Positions 7,529 through 15,074 of a DNA stretch of 45,470 nucleotides are shown piece after piece. Location: assembly GCA_029850555.1 (NCBI GenBank), contig JARCRS010000152.1, forward strand, positions 1-45,470, given 5' to 3'. The notes under the pieces are model-generated. The model did no database searches and was not told the DNA's origin. It worked only from the letters and a program-made list of their open reading frames with translations. The translations under genes and the position numbers were made by a program. This stretch comes from an archaeon (GTDB lineage Archaea; Thermoproteota; Nitrososphaeria; Nitrososphaerales; CADDZS01). Positions within the stretch are counted from its first letter, which is position 1. Each line of letters begins with the position of its first letter.

Positions 7529-9382
7529 TTGAGTTCCAGGGATTTAGATCGAATCGGCCATCAGGCGAGCTCTACATCTCGCACAATGGGCTCTGAGCAT
7601 TATCATAGCGCAATGAAGAAAGAGCATCCTGATTGGAACTTTTGTCCAACTTGCAATGCTTCACTAGCTATCGAAGCTCGGTCCGATGTTCTCGGTTTGT
7701 TACTGACTAATCCTGAGAATAGGTTTGTGATTTCAGCTTCCTTGTCAACTGAAACAGGGACAGGCATCTTGAGCCCTTTTTCACTAAACGGGGACACAAA
7801 GATTCCTGTTTGGGCTGAAGCATCACAATTGGGTTCGCCAGGTCTTTCGAAAGAACGATTGTTTGAAGAGTTGGTCGTCCAACATGTCCTGCCGGCTTTT
7901 CGCAATGGATTCAAGCTTGCGAAGTACTCAGGGCCCGAAGAGGATATTCATCTTTTCTTGCAAGTTTTGATAAAGTACGCGCAAAAGGATCTTTCCGATC
8001 GAGCCCTAAACCTGGACAGAACTTTGTCCGATGAATCCCAAAAAGTCTTTGTCCAGGATGTGGCGGCTTCGATGCCTCTACCTCCTACTGAAACAATGGC
8101 GTCTACTCAAATGTCACAAAGGAAATCCCTGACCACGCATTACTCTCCCGAAGACGATCCGAACCGCGAAGTCTTGCAATCTGATAACCAGGTATCGAGC
8201 GGAGTACTCGGTCTTGATAGCATTCTGGGAGGAGGGTTGCCGAAGAACAAGATCACTTTGATTTCAGGACACTCTGGCAGTGGCAAGACCGTGTTAGCGT
8301 CACAATTCTTGATTGATGGAGCGAAGAAGGGCGAAATCGGGATTTTAGCACTTGTCGGACAGATGCCGAACGATGTTCTCGAAGAGCTCGAACACATTGG
8401 ACTTTCCATCATAAGCCAAATACGTCAACGCAAGATATTGTTGATCGTTTGTGATCAAAGAAAAGTCGTTCAGATTCGAGGCGTAGATATTATCAATGTC
8501 AAAGGCAAATCCGAATTACTTTCCACCATCGAGAAGATTGTGCGGAGAAAAAAAGCTAGCAGAGTTGTCATAGATAGCCTCACCGCTCTAGTAAACACTC
8601 ATAACAAGAACGGTGTGAGATCATTAATAGCAGAGATATTCGAGAGACTGTCTGAACTAAGATGCACAACAGTACTAACGAGCGAATTGCAATCCGGTTC
8701 GAAGTTAGCTTCATACTTCGGGATAGAGGATATGTTTGCATCAGGAGTCATAATGCTTAGTTCGAAAAGTATTGCGGAAAAACACACGCGTTATTTGTAT
8801 GTTCCGAAGATGAAAGGATCTAATCACAGCCTTTCCAAATACGCCTTCGCAATCGAGGACACTGTCGGAATTAAAGTGCTTGATCCACTCAAAGTCTATT
8901 CAGAACGTCTTGAACCAAGACCTGTCTTATCTCAGCCAGGAAATCCAGGTTGGGCCGAGGTCTCGAATTTGCTCAAGATCTTAACCTCCATGAATCCTGG
9001 GCTCCTGCAGTCGCAAGGAGCTTACGACCTGGGTATGGCTAGGATCAATGCAGTGAATGGAGAAGGAGCGAGATCTTATCCCTGGCAAAGTGCTGCATCG
9101 TATCTTTCGAATGCGAAAGGCCAGAGCAAAAAAATCACGCAGATGAAGCCTAGTGCTTCGCCGAATGAACCGAGGCCACTTTCGATAGAAGAGGCAAAAT
9201 TGACGGCAGCAGCAAACGAGAATCCATGGGCGTCGATCATTTCTTCGCGCGAAGTAGACGTGGATAGTTCTGACCAGCCGGTTGCATCAAATTCAGAGCA
9301 AGTCATACCTACCGAGCAAGCTTCCTTGCCCGAAAAGCACGAGCTTGAATCTCCCGATAATGGGAATCCCAGTTCTCAATAA
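7529..9382 (+). CDS. KaiC/GvpD-like RecA-family ATPase with N- and C-terminal extensions
   Basis: A 617-residue protein. The N-terminal part has one CPTC knuckle (about residue 38) and an unrecognised domain up to about 180. The RecA-type core starts at GVLGLDSILGGGLPKNK, with Walker A GHSGSGKT at 247-254 and Walker B RVVIDSLTAL. The loop that in KaiC carries the catalytic Glu pair reads LALVGQMPNDVLEELE, so hydrolysis may be weak or lost. The last 150 residues are Ser/Pro/Glu-rich and probably disordered. It precedes the actin-like and VWA genes on the same strand. The TTG start at 7529 is uncertain; ATG 7589 would remove 20 residues. Confidence 0.8.
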   Translation: MSSRDLDRIGHQASSTSRTMGSEHYHSAMKKEHPDWNFCPTCNASLAIEARSDVLGLLLTNPENRFVISASLSTETGTGILSPFSLNGDTKIPVWAEASQLGSPGLSKERLFEELVVQHVLPAFRNGFKLAKYSGPEEDIHLFLQVLIKYAQKDLSDRALNLDRTLSDESQKVFVQDVAASMPLPPTETMASTQMSQRKSLTTHYSPEDDPNREVLQSDNQVSSGVLGLDSILGGGLPKNKITLISGHSGSGKTVLASQFLIDGAKKGEIGILALVGQMPNDVLEELEHIGLSIISQIRQRKILLIVCDQRKVVQIRGVDIINVKGKSELLSTIEKIVRRKKASRVVIDSLTALVNTHNKNGVRSLIAEIFERLSELRCTTVLTSELQSGSKLASYFGIEDMFASGVIMLSSKSIAEKHTRYLYVPKMKGSNHSLSKYAFAIEDTVGIKVLDPLKVYSERLEPRPVLSQPGNPGWAEVSNLLKILTSMNPGLLQSQGAYDLGMARINAVNGEGARSYPWQSAASYLSNAKGQSKKITQMKPSASPNEPRPLSIEEAKLTAAANENPWASIISSREVDVDSSDQPVASNSEQVIPTEQASLPEKHELESPDNGNPSSQ

Positions 9383-9665
9383 TTTATGAAATGTGTCACA
9401 AATCAAAGGACATCTTTGGTCAAATATTTTATGAGATGCCAGTATTTCTTTTCTACAAAACTTCGAGAGCTAAAAGATGCTGTCCTCTTATATTTTGAAT
9501 AAAACTAGTTAGTAGCTAAGGTTTGGCAAAGAGCAACAGATTGTATACTGCAAGTACGCGTGAATGTCAATTCATTTGTCACTTTATGCGTTTGCAAACC
9601 AGTACCCTGTCCGGAGATGCAACTGTTCTTTCCGCCAAGTTGTAAGATAAGAAAAACAGAGAGAA
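9383..9665 (+). promoter_or_regulatory. Intergenic promoter region before the actin-like gene
   Basis: A 283-base gap. TTATATTTTG at 9488-9497 is a TATA candidate. It is followed by TTAGT-A-GCTAA (9509-9519), one base different from the palindrome in the hsp20 promoter and in a similar position relative to its TATA box. CTTTATGC near 9581 is a second, weaker TATA candidate closer to the gene. A 38-codon frame from ATG 9386 has no ribosome site. I see no RNA gene here. Confidence 0.4.
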
Positions 9666-10958
9666 GTGGAAAAATTGGAAACATCGAAGAGCTATAGAGA
9701 GCTTTTCACTTTTGGAGAAGATTACGGAACTTCAGAATTCAAGTTCGGACCATCTTCCTTGGGAGATGTGCCAGATGCGATCGAATCCAGGGGTTATTTC
9801 CCCGACATTACTGAAGCAACCTATGGAGTGTATGGATTCCAGACACCCCGGCCAATCATAGTTGGACCTGAGGTTTCTGAACATCTCGAATCTAGATCTG
9901 ATCTTACCGAGAGACTAGTACATCCTATGACTTCAGGGCTGATCGAAAGTTCAGATGACAGGGCATGGACAGTTGTGAAAGAGATAACACGGTACGGGCT
10001 AAAGAGATATGCGCCGTCTACAGCTGGCTTTGATGGATTCAACTGTGTGTCTGCCTTGTTTTCTGGCTCTCCAAGGTACATGTACGAAAAAATCTTTGCG
10101 ATCCATGAGGAAATTAACAAAGAAGAAGGGAGAAAACTAGTCAAGAATGTAACAGTAATCCCTCAACCTTTGGCAGTCGCGATTGCCCAAAAGGCAATTA
10201 CCTGCACAGTAATTGAAGCGGGTCACGGAAACACTCAGATCACGCCGATTAGTAAGGCCGTTATCAACTCGTCGTTGCTCACGCTTAATCGGGGCGGAGC
10301 TGATGTTGATGCCCTAGCTGGAGAAATTCTAAGGGATGCTGGTTTTGGCGATCTCGCTAAGGAAAGAAAATTCGTAAAAATATTCAAGGAAACCGTGGGA
10401 CTCATTCCGATGGACCTGAAGAAAGTAATGGAGAATGATCATGAAGAAAAATTCCGATTCGTATTCAAGATTCCGGGAACAAGGATCTCGGTTGATCTTG
10501 GGGGCGCAGCTTGGCAGCGCTTCCTATTGGGCGAGTTTTTCTTCAACCCAGAAAACGAGATATTCCAATCCTATTACAAGAGAGGCTTCCGAAGACCGAC
10601 GGATTCCTATCTTAAGGGAGATGTCGTTGCAGGTACGACTAATCTCATTGAGGCAGTTACCAAATCCATTGAAAGATGTTCGTTCGAAATTCAGGCAAAC
10701 CTATATCACAACATTCTTCTGTCTGGAGGAAATTTTGCTTGGAGGGTACCGCCCGGGCTCGAGGAGTACGCTACCGACGCAGCTACAAAGATCATGACGA
10801 TGCTTGAAGCTTCTGGAGTAAATAATGCCAAGGTGATCACTACGACTAACCCTCAATACAATGTTTGGCAAGGCTTGATAGTGTATGGGCTCTATCTCCC
10901 TGAGAATTACGAATGGAAATGGGAGAGACAGGAAGGCTGGATTCTTGTTACTCAATAG
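9666..10958 (+). CDS. Actin-family protein (crenactin-like)
   Basis: A 430-residue member of the actin/Hsp70/sugar kinase ATPase superfamily, expected to form filaments. The phosphate-1 loop is FTFGEDYGTSEFKFG near residue 17, the phosphate-2 loop EAGHGNTQI at about 183-191 and the adenosine motif LLSGGNFAW at about 350-358; VIPQPLAVAIAQ is the connecting segment. Length and motif spacing match archaeal crenactins better than bacterial MreB or ParM. The GTG at 9666 is the only sensible start, since an in-frame TAA lies 15 bases upstream. The VWA gene begins 35 bases after its stop, so the two are likely one transcript. Whether it serves shape, segregation or trafficking is unknown. Confidence 0.86.
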   Translation: MEKLETSKSYRELFTFGEDYGTSEFKFGPSSLGDVPDAIESRGYFPDITEATYGVYGFQTPRPIIVGPEVSEHLESRSDLTERLVHPMTSGLIESSDDRAWTVVKEITRYGLKRYAPSTAGFDGFNCVSALFSGSPRYMYEKIFAIHEEINKEEGRKLVKNVTVIPQPLAVAIAQKAITCTVIEAGHGNTQITPISKAVINSSLLTLNRGGADVDALAGEILRDAGFGDLAKERKFVKIFKETVGLIPMDLKKVMENDHEEKFRFVFKIPGTRISVDLGGAAWQRFLLGEFFFNPENEIFQSYYKRGFRRPTDSYLKGDVVAGTTNLIEAVTKSIERCSFEIQANLYHNILLSGGNFAWRVPPGLEEYATDAATKIMTMLEASGVNNAKVITTTNPQYNVWQGLIVYGLYLPENYEWKWERQEGWILVTQ

Positions 10959-10993
10959 GAGATTTCACTTTTTGAAGGAGTGGAGATTTGTAA

Positions 10994-12106
10994 TTGCGAA
11001 GCGAAATTGAACCTATAACGAGAAGCGAAGCGTCAGCTGGTTCTTCTTCATCCCTTATTGAAGGCAGGTATCCGGCCCGTGTGCAGACCAAAGGAATCGA
11101 TTCCATCTTTGTTCTGGATTGTTCGAGAAGCATGGGTGACAAAATGGATTCGACCTCGAAGAGTACAAAACTTGACCTTTGCAAAACTGCGCTGGTGTCG
11201 GCATTCTCTAGAGCTACGGAGAACAATAGTCCAGACCGTGTTGGGCTTCTTGCGGTCAATACAAACATTCTCGCAAAGCCACTGATAAGTGAAATCATGA
11301 AATTTGGTGAGATATCAAGAAGAGATAGCGGCTCAAAGTCTATCCCAATCGAAGAAATCCTTGCAATCAAGTGCCAGGGAGGAACGGCCCTCTATGCCGC
11401 AATCTCGAAAGCAACAAAGATTCTAGTTTCAAATAAGAGCTCGCGAAGTAGCTCCCAACAGATAATCATCATAACAGATTCGAAAAACAACACAGCAGAA
11501 CAACCAATGAAGGTACTTGCTGAAGCTGCAAAAAATCGAATCAAGATTCATGTTATCGATCTAGGCAATAAGAAGGTTCAGGACAGCCTAAAGATGGTAT
11601 GCGATGCGACGGGTGGACAATTCGCTTTCATCACAAATGCTAACGATCTGCAATCGAATCTGTTTGCGGCATTTTCTGTCCCAGTAGAAAACCAGGGAAA
11701 AGATGGAGCAAGTCTTACGAAAGTATTGTTTCCAGCAATTTTCGGAGAGCAGGCCAGACCGCCTGTAACCCCCAAGAGAAGAAGGGCGGAGAACGTCGAT
11801 GAAATTCGGTTGAGCGTAGATCAAATAAAAACTGAGATCGAAACGATGACAGAATCGTTGAGGGCCGGTCGGATGAATCAAATGCAATTTACCGAGAAAT
11901 ACTCCGTACTCCAGTTCGATCTGCAAGAACTTCGCCAGTCAATTCGTGAACACCGATCAAAGCTGAACCGAGAGATGTCAGAGTACGCTCTTGCTCAGGA
12001 TAAAATACCTGGCGACGCATCGTTGAACAGGGAAACCAATGAGCGCTTGTTAGAGCTTGACAAACAGATTGAGATATTAAAAAAATCAGCGGCCTTTGTA
12101 TCCTAA
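10994..12106 (+). CDS. von Willebrand factor A domain protein with coiled-coil C-terminus
   Basis: A 370-residue protein with no signal peptide, so it is probably cytosolic. The VWA fold (about 35-230) keeps a full metal-ion-dependent adhesion site: DxSxS as D42-C-S44-R-S46 (LDCSRSMGD), Thr131 in GGTALYAA and Asp162 in IIIITDSKNN. The region after 250 is rich in Glu, Arg and Gln and reads as coiled coil to the end. It starts at TTG 10994 after AAGGAG/GGAG (10975-10985), 35 bases behind the actin-like gene. A metal-dependent adaptor for the actin or the KaiC-like ATPase is inferred; no partner is proven. Confidence 0.82.
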   Translation: MRSEIEPITRSEASAGSSSSLIEGRYPARVQTKGIDSIFVLDCSRSMGDKMDSTSKSTKLDLCKTALVSAFSRATENNSPDRVGLLAVNTNILAKPLISEIMKFGEISRRDSGSKSIPIEEILAIKCQGGTALYAAISKATKILVSNKSSRSSSQQIIIITDSKNNTAEQPMKVLAEAAKNRIKIHVIDLGNKKVQDSLKMVCDATGGQFAFITNANDLQSNLFAAFSVPVENQGKDGASLTKVLFPAIFGEQARPPVTPKRRRAENVDEIRLSVDQIKTEIETMTESLRAGRMNQMQFTEKYSVLQFDLQELRQSIREHRSKLNREMSEYALAQDKIPGDASLNRETNERLLELDKQIEILKKSAAFVS

Positions 12107-12123
12107 ATTATGAGAAAAATCGG

Positions 12124-12150
12124 TTGCTAGAACATTAGCAATCCTTTTTT
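12124..12150 (+). terminator. Hairpin and T-run after the actin/VWA genes
   Basis: TTGCTA (12124-12129) pairs with TAGCAA (12136-12141) across a six-base loop, followed by TCC and six T (12145-12150). It lies 17 bases after the VWA stop and likely ends the actin-VWA transcript. Confidence 0.6.
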
Positions 12151-12175
12151 CCAGATCCACGAAACTTTTAGATTC

Positions 12176-13177
12176 GTGGAGAAAGAAAGAAAGCTCGTTC
12201 TGTTTACTGTCGATATCGCTGATCAACTAATTCGCGATTTGAGTAAGGAATTTCCGCAATACGAGTTTAGAAGGACTAATTCAAAAGATGAGGCGCTCTC
12301 GATTGTTAGTAAAGCCGAGATCCTTGTTACACTAAGCCCAAGCTCCGAAATAATCACTTCAGCGAAAAATTGCAAATGGCTCCAGGTTCTCACGGCTGGA
12401 GTGGAAGACTATCTTGCGATAGACGCTGTGAAGAGTAACCAAAATCTGATTCTCACTAATGCCTCGGGTATCCATCGGATTCAAATCTCTGAGCATGTCT
12501 TTGCCATTATTCTTGCTCTGACTCGCGGCATCAAAGCGGCGGTACTGAATCAGCAAAAGAAGATTTGGGCTGGATTGGAGCGCATGACCAAGCCACCACC
12601 AATGATGGAGCTTTACGGAAAGACCTTGTTGCTTGTCGGCCTCGGAAGTATTGGTCTCGCGATCGCGAAGAAAGGAAAGGCTTTCGGAATGAAACCCATT
12701 GGACTAAAACATGATCTCTCGAAAAGGCCCAAAGATCCGGAATATTCGAGTTACGTAGATGCGATTCATGGAGCAGAGGATCTTTCAAATGTCGTTTCTA
12801 CAGCTGATTTCATCGTTAACAGTTTGCCTTTGACAAAGGAAACCGAAGCCGTCTTTGATTCCAAGATTTTTTCAAGTACGAAAAATGGCGCGATTTTCAT
12901 AAACGTGGGTAGAGGAAAAACCGTCGTCGAACTCGATCTCGTTCAGGCTTTAAAATCAGGAAGGCTCGCTGGAGCTGGGCTTGACGTATTCGAAATAGAG
13001 CCTCTTTCTAATGATTCTGCTTTATGGGAAATGGAAAATGTGATTGTCTCACCACATATTTCAGGTTGGAGCGCAGAGTATTTCGAACGCGGACTTGACA
13101 TATTCAGACAGAATCTGAGACGGTACTCTGCTGGTGAACATCTAATTAATCTAGTCGACAAAAAAGCGGGGTACTAA
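12176..13177 (+). CDS. D-2-hydroxyacid dehydrogenase (NAD(P)-dependent)
   Basis: Interconverts a 2-keto acid and a D-2-hydroxy acid, or a relative such as glyoxylate. The 333-residue protein has the NAD-binding motif LLVGLGSIGLAIAK in the middle. The catalytic triad of the family is present: Arg in FINVGRGKTVVE, Glu in DVFEIEPLS and His in VSPHISGWS. It starts at GTG 12176, which follows the terminator of the VWA gene closely, so it has its own transcription unit. The 3' end overlaps the convergent DUF35 gene by four bases. Substrate cannot be told from the sequence. Confidence 0.92.
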   Translation: MEKERKLVLFTVDIADQLIRDLSKEFPQYEFRRTNSKDEALSIVSKAEILVTLSPSSEIITSAKNCKWLQVLTAGVEDYLAIDAVKSNQNLILTNASGIHRIQISEHVFAIILALTRGIKAAVLNQQKKIWAGLERMTKPPPMMELYGKTLLLVGLGSIGLAIAKKGKAFGMKPIGLKHDLSKRPKDPEYSSYVDAIHGAEDLSNVVSTADFIVNSLPLTKETEAVFDSKIFSSTKNGAIFINVGRGKTVVELDLVQALKSGRLAGAGLDVFEIEPLSNDSALWEMENVIVSPHISGWSAEYFERGLDIFRQNLRRYSAGEHLINLVDKKAGY

Positions 13178-13605
13178 TCTTTCTTGAATTTGGGTAATGA
13201 GAATTCCGTTGTTACATCCTCGAAATAAACGCTGACCCTATCGCCTATCTTCACTTGCTCGGGACTCGTAACACTTACGTTCGAGTAAATTCTGGGACCC
13301 TCATCCAATTCGATCAAGCCAATCACAAATGGAATGTCGCTTTGAAAAGCCTGGGAATTGTCAATAACTTGCCTAATCACTGTGAAAGAGTAAACGGATC
13401 CGTTACCCGAAAGTCTACGCCATTCTAGATGCTCTCTCATGCCGCAGTTAGGACACCATGCTTTTGGATACCAGATCCATTCCAAGCATTGAGTGCAAAA
13501 CTGCATTCTCAGCTCATGTCCCTTGCAAAAATCCCAGAACGGCTTTGTTAAAGGCGTAGGTTCCGGAAGTGTTTTTGCATACGAAGTTTGCTGATCCCGT
13601 GACAA
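13174..13605 (-). CDS. DUF35 zinc-ribbon/OB-fold acyl-CoA-binding protein
   Basis: A 143-residue partner protein for a thiolase-like enzyme. It has the DUF35 layout: an N-terminal helix (PLTKPFWDFCKGHELRM), a rubredoxin-like ribbon with CTQC and CPNC, then an OB fold starting GNGSVYSFTVIRQ. Such proteins form complexes with thiolase, HMG-CoA synthase or SCP2-thiolase-like aldolases and hold the CoA ester. It begins 17 bases after the thiolase-like gene on the same strand, the usual arrangement for a complex. The 3' end overlaps the 2-hydroxyacid dehydrogenase gene tail to tail. Confidence 0.92.
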   Translation of the reverse strand: MSRDQQTSYAKTLPEPTPLTKPFWDFCKGHELRMQFCTQCLEWIWYPKAWCPNCGMREHLEWRRLSGNGSVYSFTVIRQVIDNSQAFQSDIPFVIGLIELDEGPRIYSNVSVTSPEQVKIGDRVSVYFEDVTTEFSLPKFKKD

Positions 13606-13622
13606 TTTTGGTCTTTCTTCTC

Positions 13623-14828
13623 CTATCTTCCGAGTATCACTGTCATACTGTTCGCAAGAGTGTTTCCGTAGCTTATAGCGCCAACGCCAGTTACAAGCCC
13701 AAGTGAGGCATCTTGAACCTGCGTTTGTCCTCCCTCCCCTCTGAGTTGTCTGACACTCTCGACTAAGTGAACCAGCCCGCCAGCCATAGCTGGTTGCCCC
13801 GAAGATAATTGTCCGCCTCCAGTGTTAACGGGAATGTTGCCCTTGAATGAAATGTCGTTCTCTTCCACAAATTTTCCTCCGGCGCCCTTCTCACAGAACC
13901 CTGCGTCTTCGATTTGCATGATAACTGCGATCGTATAGTCATCATAAATCTGCGCAAAATCGATATCATTATGCTGCACTTCGCTCATTTGAAATGCCTT
14001 CTTTGCAGATTCATAGATTCCGGTGAAGGTCATGTCAGGATTTTGCCTCGTTCCGCTTTGGAAGTTGTCTGACTCTGCGATCCCTAGCACCTTGACGGTT
14101 CTTTCTTTTTGTGCAATTGATCTCGCTTTTTCCTTCGAAGCAACAATAAAGGAGAGACCTCCATTTACTGGAATACAGGCATCAAACATTCTTATTGGAT
14201 CAGCGATCATCCTAGAAGAAAGGTATTGTTCGATTGTCAGTGGCTGCTTTAGGTAACCGTTCGGATTTTTGATTGAATGATCTCTTTGCACTATTGCAAT
14301 TTTTCCTAACTGCTCTGGCTTTGTGCCGTATTGGTGCATGTGCCTTCTCAGGATAAAAGCAAACTGACTGTTGGGCCCCATCATACCGAAGGGCTTCTGA
14401 AACTCTGATTCATACCTCCAGGTTCTTACTGCTCCGGGAGTCGTTATATTCATTGGAGTGTCGGCACCCATGCATAGAACCATATCAACGACGCCGCTCG
14501 TTACAGCCTGACCTGCTTGGTAAAGCAAAGAGCAACCGCTCATTCCGCCATGATCTGAGCGTATCAGAAGCTTTGGCGAAAAACCTAGATCTTGGATTAC
14601 TTCAGCAGACCATATTTCCGCATGCGGAAAAGCCGTGCCCGTGACTGCGATGCCTTGGCCGTCAAAATCCTTCTTCTCCAAGCCCGCATCGGCCAAAGCT
14701 AGTTCGGCTGCCCAAGCGAAATATTCCTGGGAAGAAAACTTGACCTCTCCCTTGTCAACTCTTGCACGGCTGACCGGAGTCTCGCCGTAGCCGATGATTG
14801 CAAATTTATCCTTGAATGTCAGTTTCAG
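13623..14828 (-). CDS. SCP2-thiolase-like protein lacking thiolase catalytic Cys and His (probable retro-aldolase subunit)
   Basis: About 401 residues with the thiolase fold. The segment aligning with the nucleophile motif CASG reads GMSG in HGGMSGCSLLYQA, and the GHP histidine motif reads GQP in NTGGGQLSSGQPAM. Loss of both points away from thiolysis and toward the SCP2-thiolase-like aldolases (Ltp2/DitF group) that work with DUF35 proteins, as encoded next door. The first normal start (TTG 14696) would cut off FAIIGYGETPVSR, a conserved N-terminus. The open frame reaches back to a TAG at 14835-14837 with only CTG (14828, 14822) or ATT (14831) as starts. I chose CTG 14828; the exact start is uncertain. 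Confidence 0.85.
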   Translation of the reverse strand: MKLTFKDKFAIIGYGETPVSRARVDKGEVKFSSQEYFAWAAELALADAGLEKKDFDGQGIAVTGTAFPHAEIWSAEVIQDLGFSPKLLIRSDHGGMSGCSLLYQAGQAVTSGVVDMVLCMGADTPMNITTPGAVRTWRYESEFQKPFGMMGPNSQFAFILRRHMHQYGTKPEQLGKIAIVQRDHSIKNPNGYLKQPLTIEQYLSSRMIADPIRMFDACIPVNGGLSFIVASKEKARSIAQKERTVKVLGIAESDNFQSGTRQNPDMTFTGIYESAKKAFQMSEVQHNDIDFAQIYDDYTIAVIMQIEDAGFCEKGAGGKFVEENDISFKGNIPVNTGGGQLSSGQPAMAGGLVHLVESVRQLRGEGGQTQVQDASLGLVTGVGAISYGNTLANSMTVILGR

Positions 14829-14875
14829 AATCGCCTACAAGAACTATCGTTGTTAGTCAGTTCGTTCCTCTTACA

Positions 14876-14885
14876 AAATTTAAGT
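14876..14885 (-). promoter_or_regulatory. TATA box of the thiolase-like/DUF35 genes
   Basis: On the minus strand the sequence reads CACTTAAATTTTG. Transcription would start near 14850, about 20 bases before the CTG/ATT codons. That agrees with translation beginning near 14830 and not at TTG 14696. Confidence 0.5.
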
Positions 14886-14990
14886 GTTCGCTGTGATGTA
14901 GGACACTGGCGAAATTGATGTGTTACTTTAGCAGGTTTTCTATTGCAAACGCTTCTGAAAGTCGAAAATATGCGTTCTCGGATTGCTCTA

Positions 14991-15000
14991 AAATTATAAA
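14991..15000 (+). promoter_or_regulatory. TATA box of the first molybdenum hydroxylase gene
   Basis: AAATTATAAA lies 68 bases before the TTG at 15068 and 107 bases before the ATG at 15107. It is the best TATA-like element in the 230-base gap shared with the divergent thiolase-like gene. Confidence 0.45.
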
Positions 15001-15057
15001 ATGGATGTCATCTTCGACCTGACCATAGAAAGTGCCAGATCGCACCGCATGATTCAT

Positions 15058-15074
15058 TAAGCAACCATTGCTTA
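15058..15074. repeat. Perfect inverted repeat over the first start codon of the molybdenum hydroxylase gene
   Basis: TAAGCAA (15058-15064) and TTGCTTA (15068-15074) are exact inverted copies with a three-base spacer. The TTG start codon at 15068 is the first triplet of the right arm. It could be an operator or an RNA hairpin that hides this start and leaves ATG 15107 as the working one. Confidence 0.5.

Noticed and set aside
7500-7532. Ten-codon upstream frame overlapping the KaiC-like start
   Set aside because: Too short to support; may be chance, noted only as a possible leader.
9386-9502. 38-codon frame before the actin-like gene
   Set aside because: No ribosome site, it runs into the TATA candidate, and composition is not convincing.
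9666-10958. Treating the actin region as the known crenactin-arcadin cluster
   Set aside because: None of the neighbours looks like an arcadin; the partners here are a KaiC-like ATPase and a VWA protein.
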